A stretch of 15,131 bases of DNA from Pseudomonadota bacterium (lineage in GTDB: Bacteria; Pseudomonadota; Gammaproteobacteria; Burkholderiales; Ferrovaceae), in contig JAJZEL010000191.1 of NCBI GenBank assembly GCA_021828575.1, positions 1 through 15,131 on the forward strand, in the 5' to 3' direction. The position numbers and the translations under genes were made by a program. Shown here one piece after another: positions 6,155-14,090 of this stretch (positions within the stretch are counted from its first letter, which is position 1; each line of letters opens with the position of its first letter). Below the pieces are notes generated by a model that saw only the letters and a program-made list of their open reading frames with translations, searched no databases and was not told where the DNA came from.

Positions 6155-7080
6155 CGGAATTCCCGGTTTGCCTGCTCTTCTGCGTGATAGCTGGAGCGTA
6201 CCAGCGGGCCGCATGAGGCTTTTTCAAAACCAAGCTCCAGGGCTTTCTGTTCAAACCAGGCAAAACGTTCCGGTGTGACGTAACGCAGTACCGGCAAGTG
6301 ATACAGGCTGGGTTGCAAGTACTGGCCTATGGTGAGCCAGCCGATCTGGTGCGCCCGCATGTGGGCCATGACCTCCAGAATTTCCTCATCCGTTTCTCCC
6401 ATGCCTAGCATCAGTCCCGACTTGGTGGGAATGTGGGGGTGGTGTTGCCTGAACTGGCGCAGCAATTCAAGTGAATGCAGATAGTCTGAGCCTGGTCGGA
6501 CCTGGGCATAAAGGCGTGGAACCGTTTCCAGGTTATGGTTCATGATGTCAGGAGGGGCTTCGGACAGAATGTCCAGAGCCCGTTCCAGGCGTCCCCTGAA
6601 ATCAGGCACCAGGATTTCAATCCGGGTGACAGGTGACCGTTCACGGATGGCCACGACGCAGGCGGCAAAGTGGCTGGCTCCTCCGTCGCGCAGGTCATCC
6701 CTGTCTACACTGGTGATGACCACATGACGCAATTCCAGGCGGGCAATACCGTCGGCCAGATGCTGGGGTTCGGTGGGGTCCAGTGGTTCCGGGCGCCCGT
6801 GGCCCACGTCACAGAAGGGGCACCGGCGCGTGCAGCGATCTCCCATGATCATGAAAGTGGCGGTTCCGGAGCTGAAGCACTCGCCCATGTTGGGGCAGGA
6901 CGCCTCTTCGCAGACCGTATGCAGCTTGTTCTGGCGCAGCAACTGCTTGACCTCCATGAAGCGGGGCGAAGAAGCCAGACGCACCCGAATCCAGTCCGGC
7001 TTGCGTAACAAGGGGGATGGCTGGACTTTGATGGGAATCCGTGCGGTCTTGAGAGCGCCTTTTTCCTTGGGAGTGGTCAT
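6145..7080 (-). CDS. lipA: lipoyl synthase (radical SAM)
   Basis: Inserts two sulfurs into protein-bound octanoyl chains to form lipoyl groups on pyruvate and 2-oxoglutarate dehydrogenases and glycine cleavage H protein. From ATG 7080 the protein has 311 residues. The auxiliary cluster motif is Cys57-Cys62-Cys68 (CEEASCPNMGEC), and the radical-SAM motif is Cys83-Cys87-Cys90 (CTRRCPFC). The C-terminal RSSYHAEEQ (295–303) carries the serine ligand of the auxiliary cluster. An in-frame TTG at 7113 would add 11 residues and overlap lipB; neither start has a strong Shine-Dalgarno. I prefer ATG 7080, 19 bases after the lipB stop. It is the last gene of the long minus-strand series and overlaps the KAS gene tail to tail. 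Confidence 0.96.
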   Translation of the reverse strand: MTTPKEKGALKTARIPIKVQPSPLLRKPDWIRVRLASSPRFMEVKQLLRQNKLHTVCEEASCPNMGECFSSGTATFMIMGDRCTRRCPFCDVGHGRPEPLDPTEPQHLADGIARLELRHVVITSVDRDDLRDGGASHFAACVVAIRERSPVTRIEILVPDFRGRLERALDILSEAPPDIMNHNLETVPRLYAQVRPGSDYLHSLELLRQFRQHHPHIPTKSGLMLGMGETDEEILEVMAHMRAHQIGWLTIGQYLQPSLYHLPVLRYVTPERFAWFEQKALELGFEKASCGPLVRSSYHAEEQANREFRQR

Positions 7081-7099
7081 GGCTGTGAGCGGCGGGGTG

Positions 7100-7714
7100 T
7101 CATATGGGCTCAAATTGTTTTTGCAGCGAGGACAACAGTCGTTCTTCCAGTTCGGTCACGGAGAGTGACAAACCAAGGGCAGTAGTGGAGGTGACCGGAA
7201 GCCCTGAAAAGCCGCAGGGATGGATGTGTTTGAAGGGGGCCAGATCCATGGGCCCATTCAGGGATAGGCCATGGTAGCTGCAGCCACGGCGTATGCGTAA
7301 CCCGAGGGAAGCAATTTTGGCACCGTCCACATACACTCCAGGCGCTCCAGGGCGCCGTTCCGGATGAATGCCGACTGTTTGCAGGGTCTGAATGATGGCT
7401 TCTTCCATAAGGTATACCAGCTCGCGCACCTTCAGGTGTCGACGGGACAGGTTCACCAGCACGTAAATGATCACCTGTCCCGGGCCATGGTAAGTGATCT
7501 GCCCTCCCCTGTCCGTATGGATCAGAGGAATCGATACTTCATCCAGCAGGTGCTCAGGGTGTCCTGAAAGCCCAAGCGTATAGGTTGAGGGGTGCTGCAG
7601 CACCCATAATTCGTCAGGGGTCGACATTTCCCTGTCCCGGGTAAAGCGCTGCATGGCTGTCCAGGTGGTTTCATAATCCTGAGGTTCCCGGAATCGGCGT
7701 ATGGTCAGGCTCAC
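7100..7714 (-). CDS. lipB: octanoyl-[ACP]-protein transferase (lipoate-protein ligase B)
   Basis: Moves the octanoyl chain from ACP to the lipoyl domains of dehydrogenase complexes, supplying the LipA substrate. It has 204 residues. The family signature RGGQITYHGPGQ spans 69–80. The catalytic pair is Lys133 in GAKIASLGLR and Cys167 in HPCGF, with SYHGLSLN (146–153) between them. The start is GTG 7714, needed to include the conserved N-terminal strand, and no ATG lies suitably upstream. No clear Shine-Dalgarno is seen; it begins 9 bases after the ybeD-like stop, so coupling is likely. The order ybeD-lipB-lipA is the classic proteobacterial arrangement. Confidence 0.96.
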   Translation of the reverse strand: MSLTIRRFREPQDYETTWTAMQRFTRDREMSTPDELWVLQHPSTYTLGLSGHPEHLLDEVSIPLIHTDRGGQITYHGPGQVIIYVLVNLSRRHLKVRELVYLMEEAIIQTLQTVGIHPERRPGAPGVYVDGAKIASLGLRIRRGCSYHGLSLNGPMDLAPFKHIHPCGFSGLPVTSTTALGLSLSVTELEERLLSSLQKQFEPI

Positions 7715-7723
7715 GACTATGGG

Positions 7724-7999
7724 TCACAGTACCATGGCCACGGCAGGATGACCGGACAGGGCACGGTACAGGTCATCCAATTGTTGCCGTGAAACGGCCC
7801 GGATGGTGCAGGTGACACTGATGTAGTGGCCCGCCTGACTCACCCGCATTTCTATGGTGGCTGGATCGAAGTCCGGCGCATGCAAAAGTACCAGACTCAG
7901 CACAGTCTGGGCAAAATCATCCACCCGGCGTCCCAGGATCTTGATGGGAAAATCACACGGGAACTGGAACAGATCATCAGAAGATGGGGGGGTGTTCAT
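7724..7999 (-). CDS. ybeD: YbeD/DUF493 family protein
   Basis: A 91-residue protein of the small, ACT-like DUF493 family, with no established enzyme activity. Recognisable pieces are FQFPCDFPIKILGR (11–24) near the N-terminus, the central SVTCTIRAVSRQQLDDLYRAL (61–81), and the hydrophobic ending AVAMVL. Start 7999 overlaps the transaminase stop as ATGA. The open frame extends further upstream to 8410, but that part is out-of-frame transaminase sequence, not protein. It stands directly before lipB, as in E. coli (dacA-ybeD-lipB-lipA). A role linked to lipoylation is often assumed from that neighbourhood but is not shown here. Confidence 0.9.
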   Translation of the reverse strand: MNTPPSSDDLFQFPCDFPIKILGRRVDDFAQTVLSLVLLHAPDFDPATIEMRVSQAGHYISVTCTIRAVSRQQLDDLYRALSGHPAVAMVL

Positions 8000-8835
8000 G
8001 CGTATTTGATTCCCTGATAAAGGGACTGCAACCGTGTAAAGACAGGTCCTGGCTTTCCATTGCCCACAGGCTGATTGTCTAGTCGGGTGACGGGAATGAT
8101 TTCCCGGACACTGGACGTCAGCATGATTTCTTCCGCACGCCTCAGTCCGGATTCCGTCACGGGGCGTTCCTCTACTGGGACCTGGTATTGTCTTGCCAAT
8201 TCCATGACGAGAGACAGCGTGATGCCGGAAAGTATCAGGTGATTTTCGGGAGGCGACAACAGGACCCCATCCACAACCACGAGGACGTTGCTGGCGGCGC
8301 CTTCCGTCAGGTACCCGTCGCGCAGCAAGATGCATTCGGCAGCGCCCTGATCTGCGGCCTTTTGACGCAACAACACATTGGCCAGCAAAGCCGTGGTTTT
8401 GAGATCGCATTGCAGCCAGCGGAAATCGGCGTGGGTGATGGCCTGAACCCCTTCATGCAACCAGTGAGCGGGCGGTGGCACCAGTGGCTTGGCCATGGCA
8501 AAAAGGGTGGGCGTCACTTCCCGAGGGAAAGCATGCTCTCGAGGAGCAGAGCCGCGAGTCAGTTGGATGTACAGTGTCTGGTTGTTATCCGGCTCATGTT
8601 GCACAAGCTCTGCAATGAGCGATCGCCAGGCACTGCGGGGCAAGGGATTTTCCATGCGTATGCCGGACAGGGAATGATCCAGTCTGTCGAGGTGTCGCTC
8701 CAGGGCCAGCGGATGTCGGCCATAGACGGGGATGACTTCGTACACGCCGTCACCAAAGATGAACCCCCGGTCCGTGACGGGAATCCGGGCATCTTCCAGA
8801 GGTAGAAATTGTCCGTTGAGGTATACCAGACTCAT
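7996..8835 (-). CDS. dat: D-amino-acid transaminase (fold-type IV PLP enzyme)
   Basis: Transfers amino groups between D-alanine and 2-oxo acids, giving D-glutamate and other D-amino acids for peptidoglycan. It has 279 residues. Visible are the N-terminal DRGFIFGDGVYEVIP (22–36), the RGSAPREHAFP motif (94–104) typical of D-amino-acid rather than branched-chain enzymes, the PLP lysine Lys146 in CDLKTTALLAN, and LTEGAASNV (176–184), which binds the cofactor. Start ATG 8835 overlaps the carboxypeptidase stop by ATGA, and its own stop overlaps ybeD in the same way. Lying directly behind a D-alanine-releasing carboxypeptidase suggests D-Ala recycling (inference). Branched-chain aminotransferase or 4-amino-4-deoxychorismate lyase are less likely alternatives. 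Confidence 0.9.
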   Translation of the reverse strand: MSLVYLNGQFLPLEDARIPVTDRGFIFGDGVYEVIPVYGRHPLALERHLDRLDHSLSGIRMENPLPRSAWRSLIAELVQHEPDNNQTLYIQLTRGSAPREHAFPREVTPTLFAMAKPLVPPPAHWLHEGVQAITHADFRWLQCDLKTTALLANVLLRQKAADQGAAECILLRDGYLTEGAASNVLVVVDGVLLSPPENHLILSGITLSLVMELARQYQVPVEERPVTESGLRRAEEIMLTSSVREIIPVTRLDNQPVGNGKPGPVFTRLQSLYQGIKYA

Positions 8836-9962
8836 TTCAGCATCAGCCTTGCCCCATCCCAGAAACGGGTGAAGGCATTGCCGACGGTTACAGTGTCCAG
8901 TGCTTCAAGGTGATAGGTGCCCACTGTCTTGCCGTCATACAGGATGTCGAGCTTGCCCAGTTTTTGACCAGCATTGACCGGGGCGATCACGGGCTGGAGG
9001 GTCGTTAACAACTGTTTGGAACGGGTGCTTTCGCCTGCCGGGTAGGTAACCCAGATGTCCTCGTTGAACCCGGTTCGCACTTCACGAGTCGCCCCCTTGT
9101 ACACGTCAAGGCTCTTGATGGCGGCACCTTTTCTGAAAAGTTCGCGGCTTTCAAAAGCCTGAAAACCCCAGTTCAGCAATTTGAGTGTTTCCGTGGAACG
9201 TGCTTCGTCGCTTCCCGTGCCCAGCACCACGGCCAAAAGTCGACGATCGCCCCTTTTGGCGGAACCAATCAGGCAATAGCCCGCAGATTCCGTATGACCG
9301 GTTTTCATGCCATCCACTGCGGTATCGATCCAGAGCAGGCGGTTCCGATTGGATTGTGTGATGCCGTTGTATTGGTATTCCTTGATGGAAAACAGGGGGT
9401 AGTACTCGGGAAACTCGTGAATGATGGCATCAGCGAGCAAGGCCAGGTCATGAGCGGTACTGTAGTGCTGAGGGTCTGGCAACCCGGTGGCATTGACGAA
9501 ATGGGTGTTGCTCATGCCCAGTTCGGTCGCAGTCTTGTTCATGAGTTGTACGAAATGCGCTTCAGTCCCTCCCTGCGCTTCCGCCAGGGCGATGCTGGCA
9601 TCATTGCCGGAATCGACGATGACCCCATGGATGAGTTCGTCCACTGTGACAGGTTTGGTGGGCTCGATGAACATGCGCGAACCTTCTGCTTTCCAGGCGT
9701 GGACGGAAACGAGGATCGTTTGTCTGGGACTCAGCGTTTTATTTCTGAGCGCATGGAACGTCAGGTAGAGGGTCATCAGTTTGGTGATGGAAGCAGGCTC
9801 CACCCGTTCGTCGGAGTTGAGGGCGGCCAGAGGCTGGTTACTCTCCACTTCCAGTAGATAATAGGAGTGGGCGGCCACATAGGGGGCCACCAGGCCATCG
9901 GTAGCCCAAGCCGATTGGCAAAGGCATAGAACACATAACAGGGGAAGTGGGAGGAGACGCAT
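8832..9962 (-). CDS. dacA: D-alanyl-D-alanine carboxypeptidase (PBP5/6 family)
   Basis: A periplasmic, membrane-tethered DD-carboxypeptidase that trims the terminal D-Ala from peptidoglycan stem peptides. It has 376 residues from ATG 9962. A signal peptide covers about 1–20 (hydrophobic leucine-rich core, likely cut after AWA). The three active-site motifs are SITK (58–61), SGN (118–120) and KTG (220–222). The C-terminal beta domain follows, and the last stretch, FTRFWDGARLMLK, looks like the amphipathic membrane anchor. The frame is open up to 10058, but that extension lies inside rlpA and precedes the signal peptide, so I reject it. It is the only junction in this operon with a real gap (46 bases). 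The symbol could equally be dacC. Confidence 0.93.
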   Translation of the reverse strand: MRLLPLPLLCVLCLCQSAWATDGLVAPYVAAHSYYLLEVESNQPLAALNSDERVEPASITKLMTLYLTFHALRNKTLSPRQTILVSVHAWKAEGSRMFIEPTKPVTVDELIHGVIVDSGNDASIALAEAQGGTEAHFVQLMNKTATELGMSNTHFVNATGLPDPQHYSTAHDLALLADAIIHEFPEYYPLFSIKEYQYNGITQSNRNRLLWIDTAVDGMKTGHTESAGYCLIGSAKRGDRRLLAVVLGTGSDEARSTETLKLLNWGFQAFESRELFRKGAAIKSLDVYKGATREVRTGFNEDIWVTYPAGESTRSKQLLTTLQPVIAPVNAGQKLGKLDILYDGKTVGTYHLEALDTVTVGNAFTRFWDGARLMLK

Positions 9963-9993
9963 GAAACAGGATGGCTTCGTGAAAGGAAACCGA

Positions 9994-9999
9994 ATTATA
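9994..9999 (-). promoter_or_regulatory. possible internal -10 box before dacA
   Basis: The minus strand reads a perfect TATAAT in the 46-base gap between rlpA and dacA. It would place a start about 25 bases before the dacA ATG. No convincing -35 is visible, so this is only a candidate internal promoter. Confidence 0.25.
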
Positions 10000-10008
10000 C
10001 CTGTGCCT

Positions 10009-10575
10009 TCAGGGAAACACGCGTTCCACTTCCACCTTGGCAGTGCCCGTATTGACAAACCCCAGTTTCCAGGCGGCTGTGTAGGTCAGATCAATCAGGC
10101 GATCGGAACGGAAAGGTCCACGGTCATTGACACGTACTATCACGGATTTGTGATTGCTCAGATTGGTGACGCGCACGTAACAGGGAATGGGTAAAGTGGG
10201 ATGGGCGGCCGTCATGCCGTACATATTGTAGATTTCCCCGTCGGAGGTTTTCTGGTTATGGAACCGGCGACCATACCATGAGGCGTATCCTTCAGCCTTG
10301 TAAGGCTTGTTCGACATGTCCGGAACATACACCTTTCCGAATACACTGTAGGGCCGATTGGCGTATTTGGCATAGGGTTCCTTTTTGGGGACTGCATCCG
10401 GCACCAGTTCCAAATGAGGGGGAGGGTGAGGTAATGGGCCATCATTGAGGTAATAACCCCCCCCCTCCTGTTTTTGCGTCGGAGCAGTGGGTGCGCCTTG
10501 CTCGGGAGGCATGCTGCTGCAACCCCAAAGCATGAGTATGGACACGAACAGGGCAAAGGGTTGGCGCAGTTTCAC
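10009..10575 (-). CDS. rlpA: RlpA-like lipoprotein, DPBB domain, no SPOR domain
   Basis: Septal-ring lytic transglycosylase-type lipoprotein; family members cut peptidoglycan strands that lack stem peptides. It has 188 residues. A signal sequence ends in the lipobox LWGC with Cys19 as the lipid anchor. A Pro/Gln/Gly-rich linker (about 20–65) follows, then the double-psi beta-barrel (about 96–186) with YASWYGRRFHNQKTSDGE, MTAAHPTLP and VRVNDRGPF. The C-terminal SPOR domain of E. coli RlpA is absent and the protein stops after the barrel. The start is GTG 10575, overlapping the rodA stop by 4 bases. The linker contains a run of nine G (coding strand), a potential slippage site. It sits behind rodA, as in many proteobacteria. 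Confidence 0.92.
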   Translation of the reverse strand: MKLRQPFALFVSILMLWGCSSMPPEQGAPTAPTQKQEGGGYYLNDGPLPHPPPHLELVPDAVPKKEPYAKYANRPYSVFGKVYVPDMSNKPYKAEGYASWYGRRFHNQKTSDGEIYNMYGMTAAHPTLPIPCYVRVTNLSNHKSVIVRVNDRGPFRSDRLIDLTYTAAWKLGFVNTGTAKVEVERVFP

Positions 10576-11672
10576 TGTTTGACCAGTTTCCTGTGGTGGT
10601 GAACGCTCATGGTGATGCCGATGCTGATGAATACGGTAACCAGGGAAGTGCCTCCATAACTCAGAAAAGGCAGAGGAACCCCAACCACGGGAAGAATGCC
10701 GCTCACCATTCCCATGTTCACGAAAGTATAGGTGAAAAGTGTCATGGACAGGGAGCCTGCCATCAGTCGTGCGAAGGGGGTTGATCCTTCGTGTGCAATG
10801 AAAAAGCCTCTGGCCACGAGAATCAGCATGGCGGACAGAAAGATCGTTTCCCCGATCAGTCCGAACTCTTCACCAAAAACAGCAAAAATGAAGTCAGTGC
10901 TGTGTTCCGGCAAGAAATCCAGATGGGATTGGGTGCCATGCAGCCAGCCTTTGCCCAGCACACCACCTGAGCCGAGTGCGATCATGGACTGGAGCGTGTG
11001 ATAGCCAGCACCAAGAGGGTCCTGGCTCGGGTCGATGAGAGTTAGTACACGTTTTTTTTGATAGTCGTGCATCATGTGCCAGATGGCGGGCAGGGCGGCC
11101 AGACCTGCTAAAATGCCTCCGGTCATGATCTTCCAGGGCAGTCCGGCAAAATACAGCACGTAAAACCCGGAAGACGCAATGAGCAGGGCTGTCCCCAAGT
11201 CAGGTTGCCTGACGACCAGAGCGGCTGGCATCAAAAGCAGGAGGGCGGCTACCAGATAGTCCTTCCAGCGGATGGCTTTGCCCCGCCACTCAAAGTAGCT
11301 GGCCAACGCCAGGGGTAGGGCGATTTTCATCACCTCGGAAGGTTGAACCCGTACGGGCCCCAGATGCAGCCAGCGTCTGGCACCATGGCTGACCTCGCCA
11401 AACAGGGCCACTCCCACCAGGGCCACCAGTGCGGCACCGTAAACGGGAAAGGCCAGTTTTTCCAGAATGTGCGGGGGAGTGACTGCCATCAGCCAGAGGG
11501 CGGCAAAGGCCAGAGCCAAGTTTCTCAGTTGACTCACCACCTTGGCCATGTCAGACCCGGACGCACTGTAGAGCACAATGAGACCCAAGGCTACCAGCAC
11601 CAGACAGATGTTGAACAGCATGGGATCAAGAGGAGCCAGAAAACGCTGGCGAATGGCCTTGAATGTGGTCAT
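10572..11672 (-). CDS. rodA: peptidoglycan glycosyltransferase RodA (SEDS family)
   Basis: The elongasome's membrane glycosyltransferase, which polymerises lipid II together with PBP2. It has 366 residues, mostly hydrophobic, consistent with about ten membrane segments. Conserved SEDS features are GARRWLHLGPVRVQPSE, VRQPDLGTA with its aspartate, the extracytoplasmic FLPEHSTDFIFAVFGEEFG, and the C-terminal GVPLPFLSYGGTS. The start at 11672 shares a base with the mrdA stop (TGATG), so PBP2 and RodA are translationally coupled, fitting their 1:1 complex. A run of eight A encodes Gln-Lys-Lys near the middle of the gene. The rlpA gene overlaps the 3' end. Confidence 0.96.
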   Translation of the reverse strand: MTTFKAIRQRFLAPLDPMLFNICLVLVALGLIVLYSASGSDMAKVVSQLRNLALAFAALWLMAVTPPHILEKLAFPVYGAALVALVGVALFGEVSHGARRWLHLGPVRVQPSEVMKIALPLALASYFEWRGKAIRWKDYLVAALLLLMPAALVVRQPDLGTALLIASSGFYVLYFAGLPWKIMTGGILAGLAALPAIWHMMHDYQKKRVLTLIDPSQDPLGAGYHTLQSMIALGSGGVLGKGWLHGTQSHLDFLPEHSTDFIFAVFGEEFGLIGETIFLSAMLILVARGFFIAHEGSTPFARLMAGSLSMTLFTYTFVNMGMVSGILPVVGVPLPFLSYGGTSLVTVFISIGITMSVHHHRKLVKQ

Positions 11673-13561
11673 CAGGGTTTTTTCTCCAGACTACCGGGTG
11701 CGGCAGGGGGCGCTGGCAGCTTGCCCAGAAGATAATAGTCCATCACTTGGCGTGCAATGGGAGCTGCCGCTTCTCCACCATGTCCGCCATTTTCCACCAG
11801 AACGGCCACAGCAATTCTGGGGTGGTCTGCCGGTGCGAATGCCACAAAGACTGCGTGGTCACGATTGCGCTCTGCCGTCTGGCTGGCATTGTACTTTTCA
11901 CCCTGCTTGACACCCACCACCTGGGCTGTGCCTGTTTTTCCCGCGATGGCATAAGGAGCACCAGCTCCGGCTTCGGCAGCCGTGCCTCCCGGGCGGGTGA
12001 CATCCACCATGGCATCGCGCACCACGTCCATGTCCGAGGGTTTCAGGGCCAGCGTCGTTACCGTTTCGGAGGTGACCTGTCGAGTGTGTCCGGTGGCGTG
12101 GTCGCGTATGGCCATGACCAGATGGGGGCGCATCATGATGCCACGATTGGCCAGCATGCCCACGGCCTGGGCAAGTTGCAGTGGAGTAGCCAGCACATAG
12201 CCCTGGCCGATGCCGCAGATGACGGTTTCACCTGCGTACCAGTCCTGCTTGAAACGTTTTTCTTTCCATTCAGGCGACGGATAGAGGCCAGTGGCTTCAC
12301 CGTCCAGGTCTATGCCGGTTTTTTTGCCAAATCCGATCTGTGTGAAAAAATCATGCATGGCATCAATGCCCAGCAAGTTGGCCAGGTTGTAGTAGTAGGT
12401 GTCACAGGATTTGACGATGGACAGGTGCATGTCCACGATGCCGTGTCCTCCTTCCTTCCAGTCGCGATAACGGTGCGTGCTGCCCGGAAAGGAAAAATAT
12501 CCGGGATCCACGATGGTGTCTTCGGGGCGGCGCACCCCCTTTTCCAGCGCAGCCAGCGCCATGAAAGGCTTGACTGTGGATCCGGGAGGGTACTGTCCGC
12601 GCAAGGCTCGGTCATTCAGTGGCTTGTCAGGAGAGTTGTTCAATTGGTCCCATTGCTCCTGGTCAATCCCGTCCACGAACAAGCCCGGAGTGAAGCCAGG
12701 CATGCTCACCAGTGCCAACACTTCTCCTGTGGCTGGATCCAGGGCAACCAGGGCTCCCCGATGGCTGCCAAAAGCCTTTACTGCCACATCTTGCAGGCCG
12801 GCATCGATGGACAGGACGAGATCATTGCCGGGAACCGGTGGCGTACGGGACAGGGAACGTACCCCGTGGCCACTGGCGTCCACTTCCACCTGTTCGGAAC
12901 CTGTTCTGCCATGAAGTTCCTGTTCATAGTGGCCTTCAATGCCTAACTTGCCAATGTAATTCGTTCCTCGGTACTGATCTGTCAGGTCCTCGTCATCCAG
13001 CTTGTCCTGATCGGTTTCCGTAATGCGGCCAATGTAGCCCACCAGATGAGATGCGGCTTCACCCATGGGGTAATTACGGATGAGCCTTGAATGGATCTCC
13101 ACTTGGGGGAAGCGGTAGCGGTTGACGGAAAAGCGAGCCACTTCCACTTCGTCCAGGTGGCTTCTGATGGGGATCGGAGTGAGTCCGTGGGTTTCCTCAA
13201 GCAGTTTGTGGAACAGTTTCCGATCTGAAGGGGCAATGTTAACGACCTCCGATAACTGGTCGATCAGCCTGTCGAGATGCCGATGATTGGCTGGGTTGAT
13301 TTCCAGGGTGTAGGTGAGGTTGTTTTCTGCCAGCACCTTGCCGTGCCGATCCAGAATTAACCCTCTGTTGGGGACGAGTGGGACGATGCTGATCCGGTTG
13401 GCTTCAGCCAACGTGTGGTAGTAACGATAGGTCACGATTTGCAGCCAAGCCAGCCGGACGATGAGCAACGCGCTCATGCCGATCACCAGCCACCAGAATA
13501 TTCTCAGGCGTTTTTGGAATTCCCAGCGATCTTTTCTGGGGTTGCGCAGAGGGGCCTGCAT
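11672..13561 (-). CDS. mrdA: penicillin-binding protein 2 (class B transpeptidase)
   Basis: The elongation-specific DD-transpeptidase that crosslinks lateral-wall peptidoglycan and activates RodA. It has 629 residues, the normal size. A short cytoplasmic N-terminus and one membrane helix (about 21–43) lead to the dimerisation/pedestal domain (about 60–230). The transpeptidase motifs are STVK (Ser328–Lys331), SCD (385–387; the PBP2 form of SxN) and KTGT (542–545). The C-terminus ends in a Pro/Ala-rich tail. The start at 13561 lies 3 bases after the mreD stop, and the stop overlaps rodA. Long open frames on the opposite strand are shadows. Confidence 0.97.
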   Translation of the reverse strand: MQAPLRNPRKDRWEFQKRLRIFWWLVIGMSALLIVRLAWLQIVTYRYYHTLAEANRISIVPLVPNRGLILDRHGKVLAENNLTYTLEINPANHRHLDRLIDQLSEVVNIAPSDRKLFHKLLEETHGLTPIPIRSHLDEVEVARFSVNRYRFPQVEIHSRLIRNYPMGEAASHLVGYIGRITETDQDKLDDEDLTDQYRGTNYIGKLGIEGHYEQELHGRTGSEQVEVDASGHGVRSLSRTPPVPGNDLVLSIDAGLQDVAVKAFGSHRGALVALDPATGEVLALVSMPGFTPGLFVDGIDQEQWDQLNNSPDKPLNDRALRGQYPPGSTVKPFMALAALEKGVRRPEDTIVDPGYFSFPGSTHRYRDWKEGGHGIVDMHLSIVKSCDTYYYNLANLLGIDAMHDFFTQIGFGKKTGIDLDGEATGLYPSPEWKEKRFKQDWYAGETVICGIGQGYVLATPLQLAQAVGMLANRGIMMRPHLVMAIRDHATGHTRQVTSETVTTLALKPSDMDVVRDAMVDVTRPGGTAAEAGAGAPYAIAGKTGTAQVVGVKQGEKYNASQTAERNRDHAVFVAFAPADHPRIAVAVLVENGGHGGEAAAPIARQVMDYYLLGKLPAPPAAPGSLEKKP

Positions 13562-13564
13562 GGG

Positions 13565-14089
13565 TCAGGCTCTTCGTGACGTTGTCGTACCAGGATCAGA
13601 GCTGCGTTCTAACCAGGTTGGCAGAAGAACCCAGAAAATGGCGGTTAGTGGTGACTGAAGCCACCACATCAAGGTCGGCCAGGGATACATCAGTAGGCGT
13701 CCTGCAAGCGCCGTGATGACCTGGTTTAGCAGCAATAACAGAAGGATGTGGAAAGCCTGATGCAAAATGTAAAAGGACTGGATGCGTGTGCGGTAATACC
13801 CGGCCAGAAAATGGGCCAGGGTATATCCGAGAGCGTGCAGGCCAAAGGTGGTGCTATCTGCCACGTCAGCAAGGAGGCCAAGAAAAAAGGCGGTGCGGCC
13901 CCGTATCAGAGTGGGCTCCCGGACGGTCCAGTACAGCAGGAGAAGTAGCATGAAGTCGGGGCGCAGTGATTGCCACAAGTTTCCCCAGGGGGCGAGCATG
14001 ATCAGAAATGCCGGCAGGAAACTGAGGGCCACTCGACTGAGGGGCGCGGGCCGCTTGAGAACTGTGGATTCATGAGTGGGCGTTATCAT
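13565..14089 (-). CDS. mreD: rod shape-determining membrane protein MreD
   Basis: A small multi-spanning inner-membrane protein of the Rod complex that binds MreC and helps couple MreB to wall synthesis. From ATG 14089 it has 174 residues, matching the family. There are about five hydrophobic segments (around 18–35, 45–56, 66–78, 84–98 and 108–160). The motif RPDFMLLLLLYWTVREP near residue 43 and GLLADVADSTTFGLHALGYTL (about 71–91) correspond to the conserved MreD loops. The frame stays open to 14203, but that part is mreC sequence. The start lies one base beyond the mreC stop, so it is translated by reinitiation or coupling. Short charged C-terminus; mrdA follows after 3 bases. Confidence 0.93.
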   Translation of the reverse strand: MITPTHESTVLKRPAPLSRVALSFLPAFLIMLAPWGNLWQSLRPDFMLLLLLYWTVREPTLIRGRTAFFLGLLADVADSTTFGLHALGYTLAHFLAGYYRTRIQSFYILHQAFHILLLLLLNQVITALAGRLLMYPWPTLMWWLQSPLTAIFWVLLPTWLERSSDPGTTTSRRA

Positions 14090-14090
14090 G

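Noticed and set aside
6188..6225. Hairpins GCTGG-AGCGTA-CCAGC and GCC-GCATGA-GGC followed by TTTTT as a terminator for the KAS transcript
   Set aside because: The T-run follows only a 3-bp stem with wobble extensions, and the sequence encodes the conserved RSSYHAEEQ end of LipA, which explains it better.
7724..8410. A 228-residue long form of the ybeD-like protein
   Set aside because: The first 137 or so codons are transaminase DNA in another frame. The conserved DUF493 protein begins at the ATG at 7999, overlapping the transaminase stop.
11052..11059. Run of eight A (coding strand) in rodA as a slippage or frameshift site
   Set aside because: It simply encodes Gln-Lys-Lys in a cytoplasmic loop. 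There is no alternative downstream frame or stimulatory structure that I can see.
11663..12946. A 427-codon open frame on the + strand opposite mrdA
   Set aside because: It lies wholly antisense to PBP2 with its three transpeptidase motifs. Its translation is Cys/His/Gly-rich without domain logic, as expected for a codon-bias shadow in GC-rich DNA.
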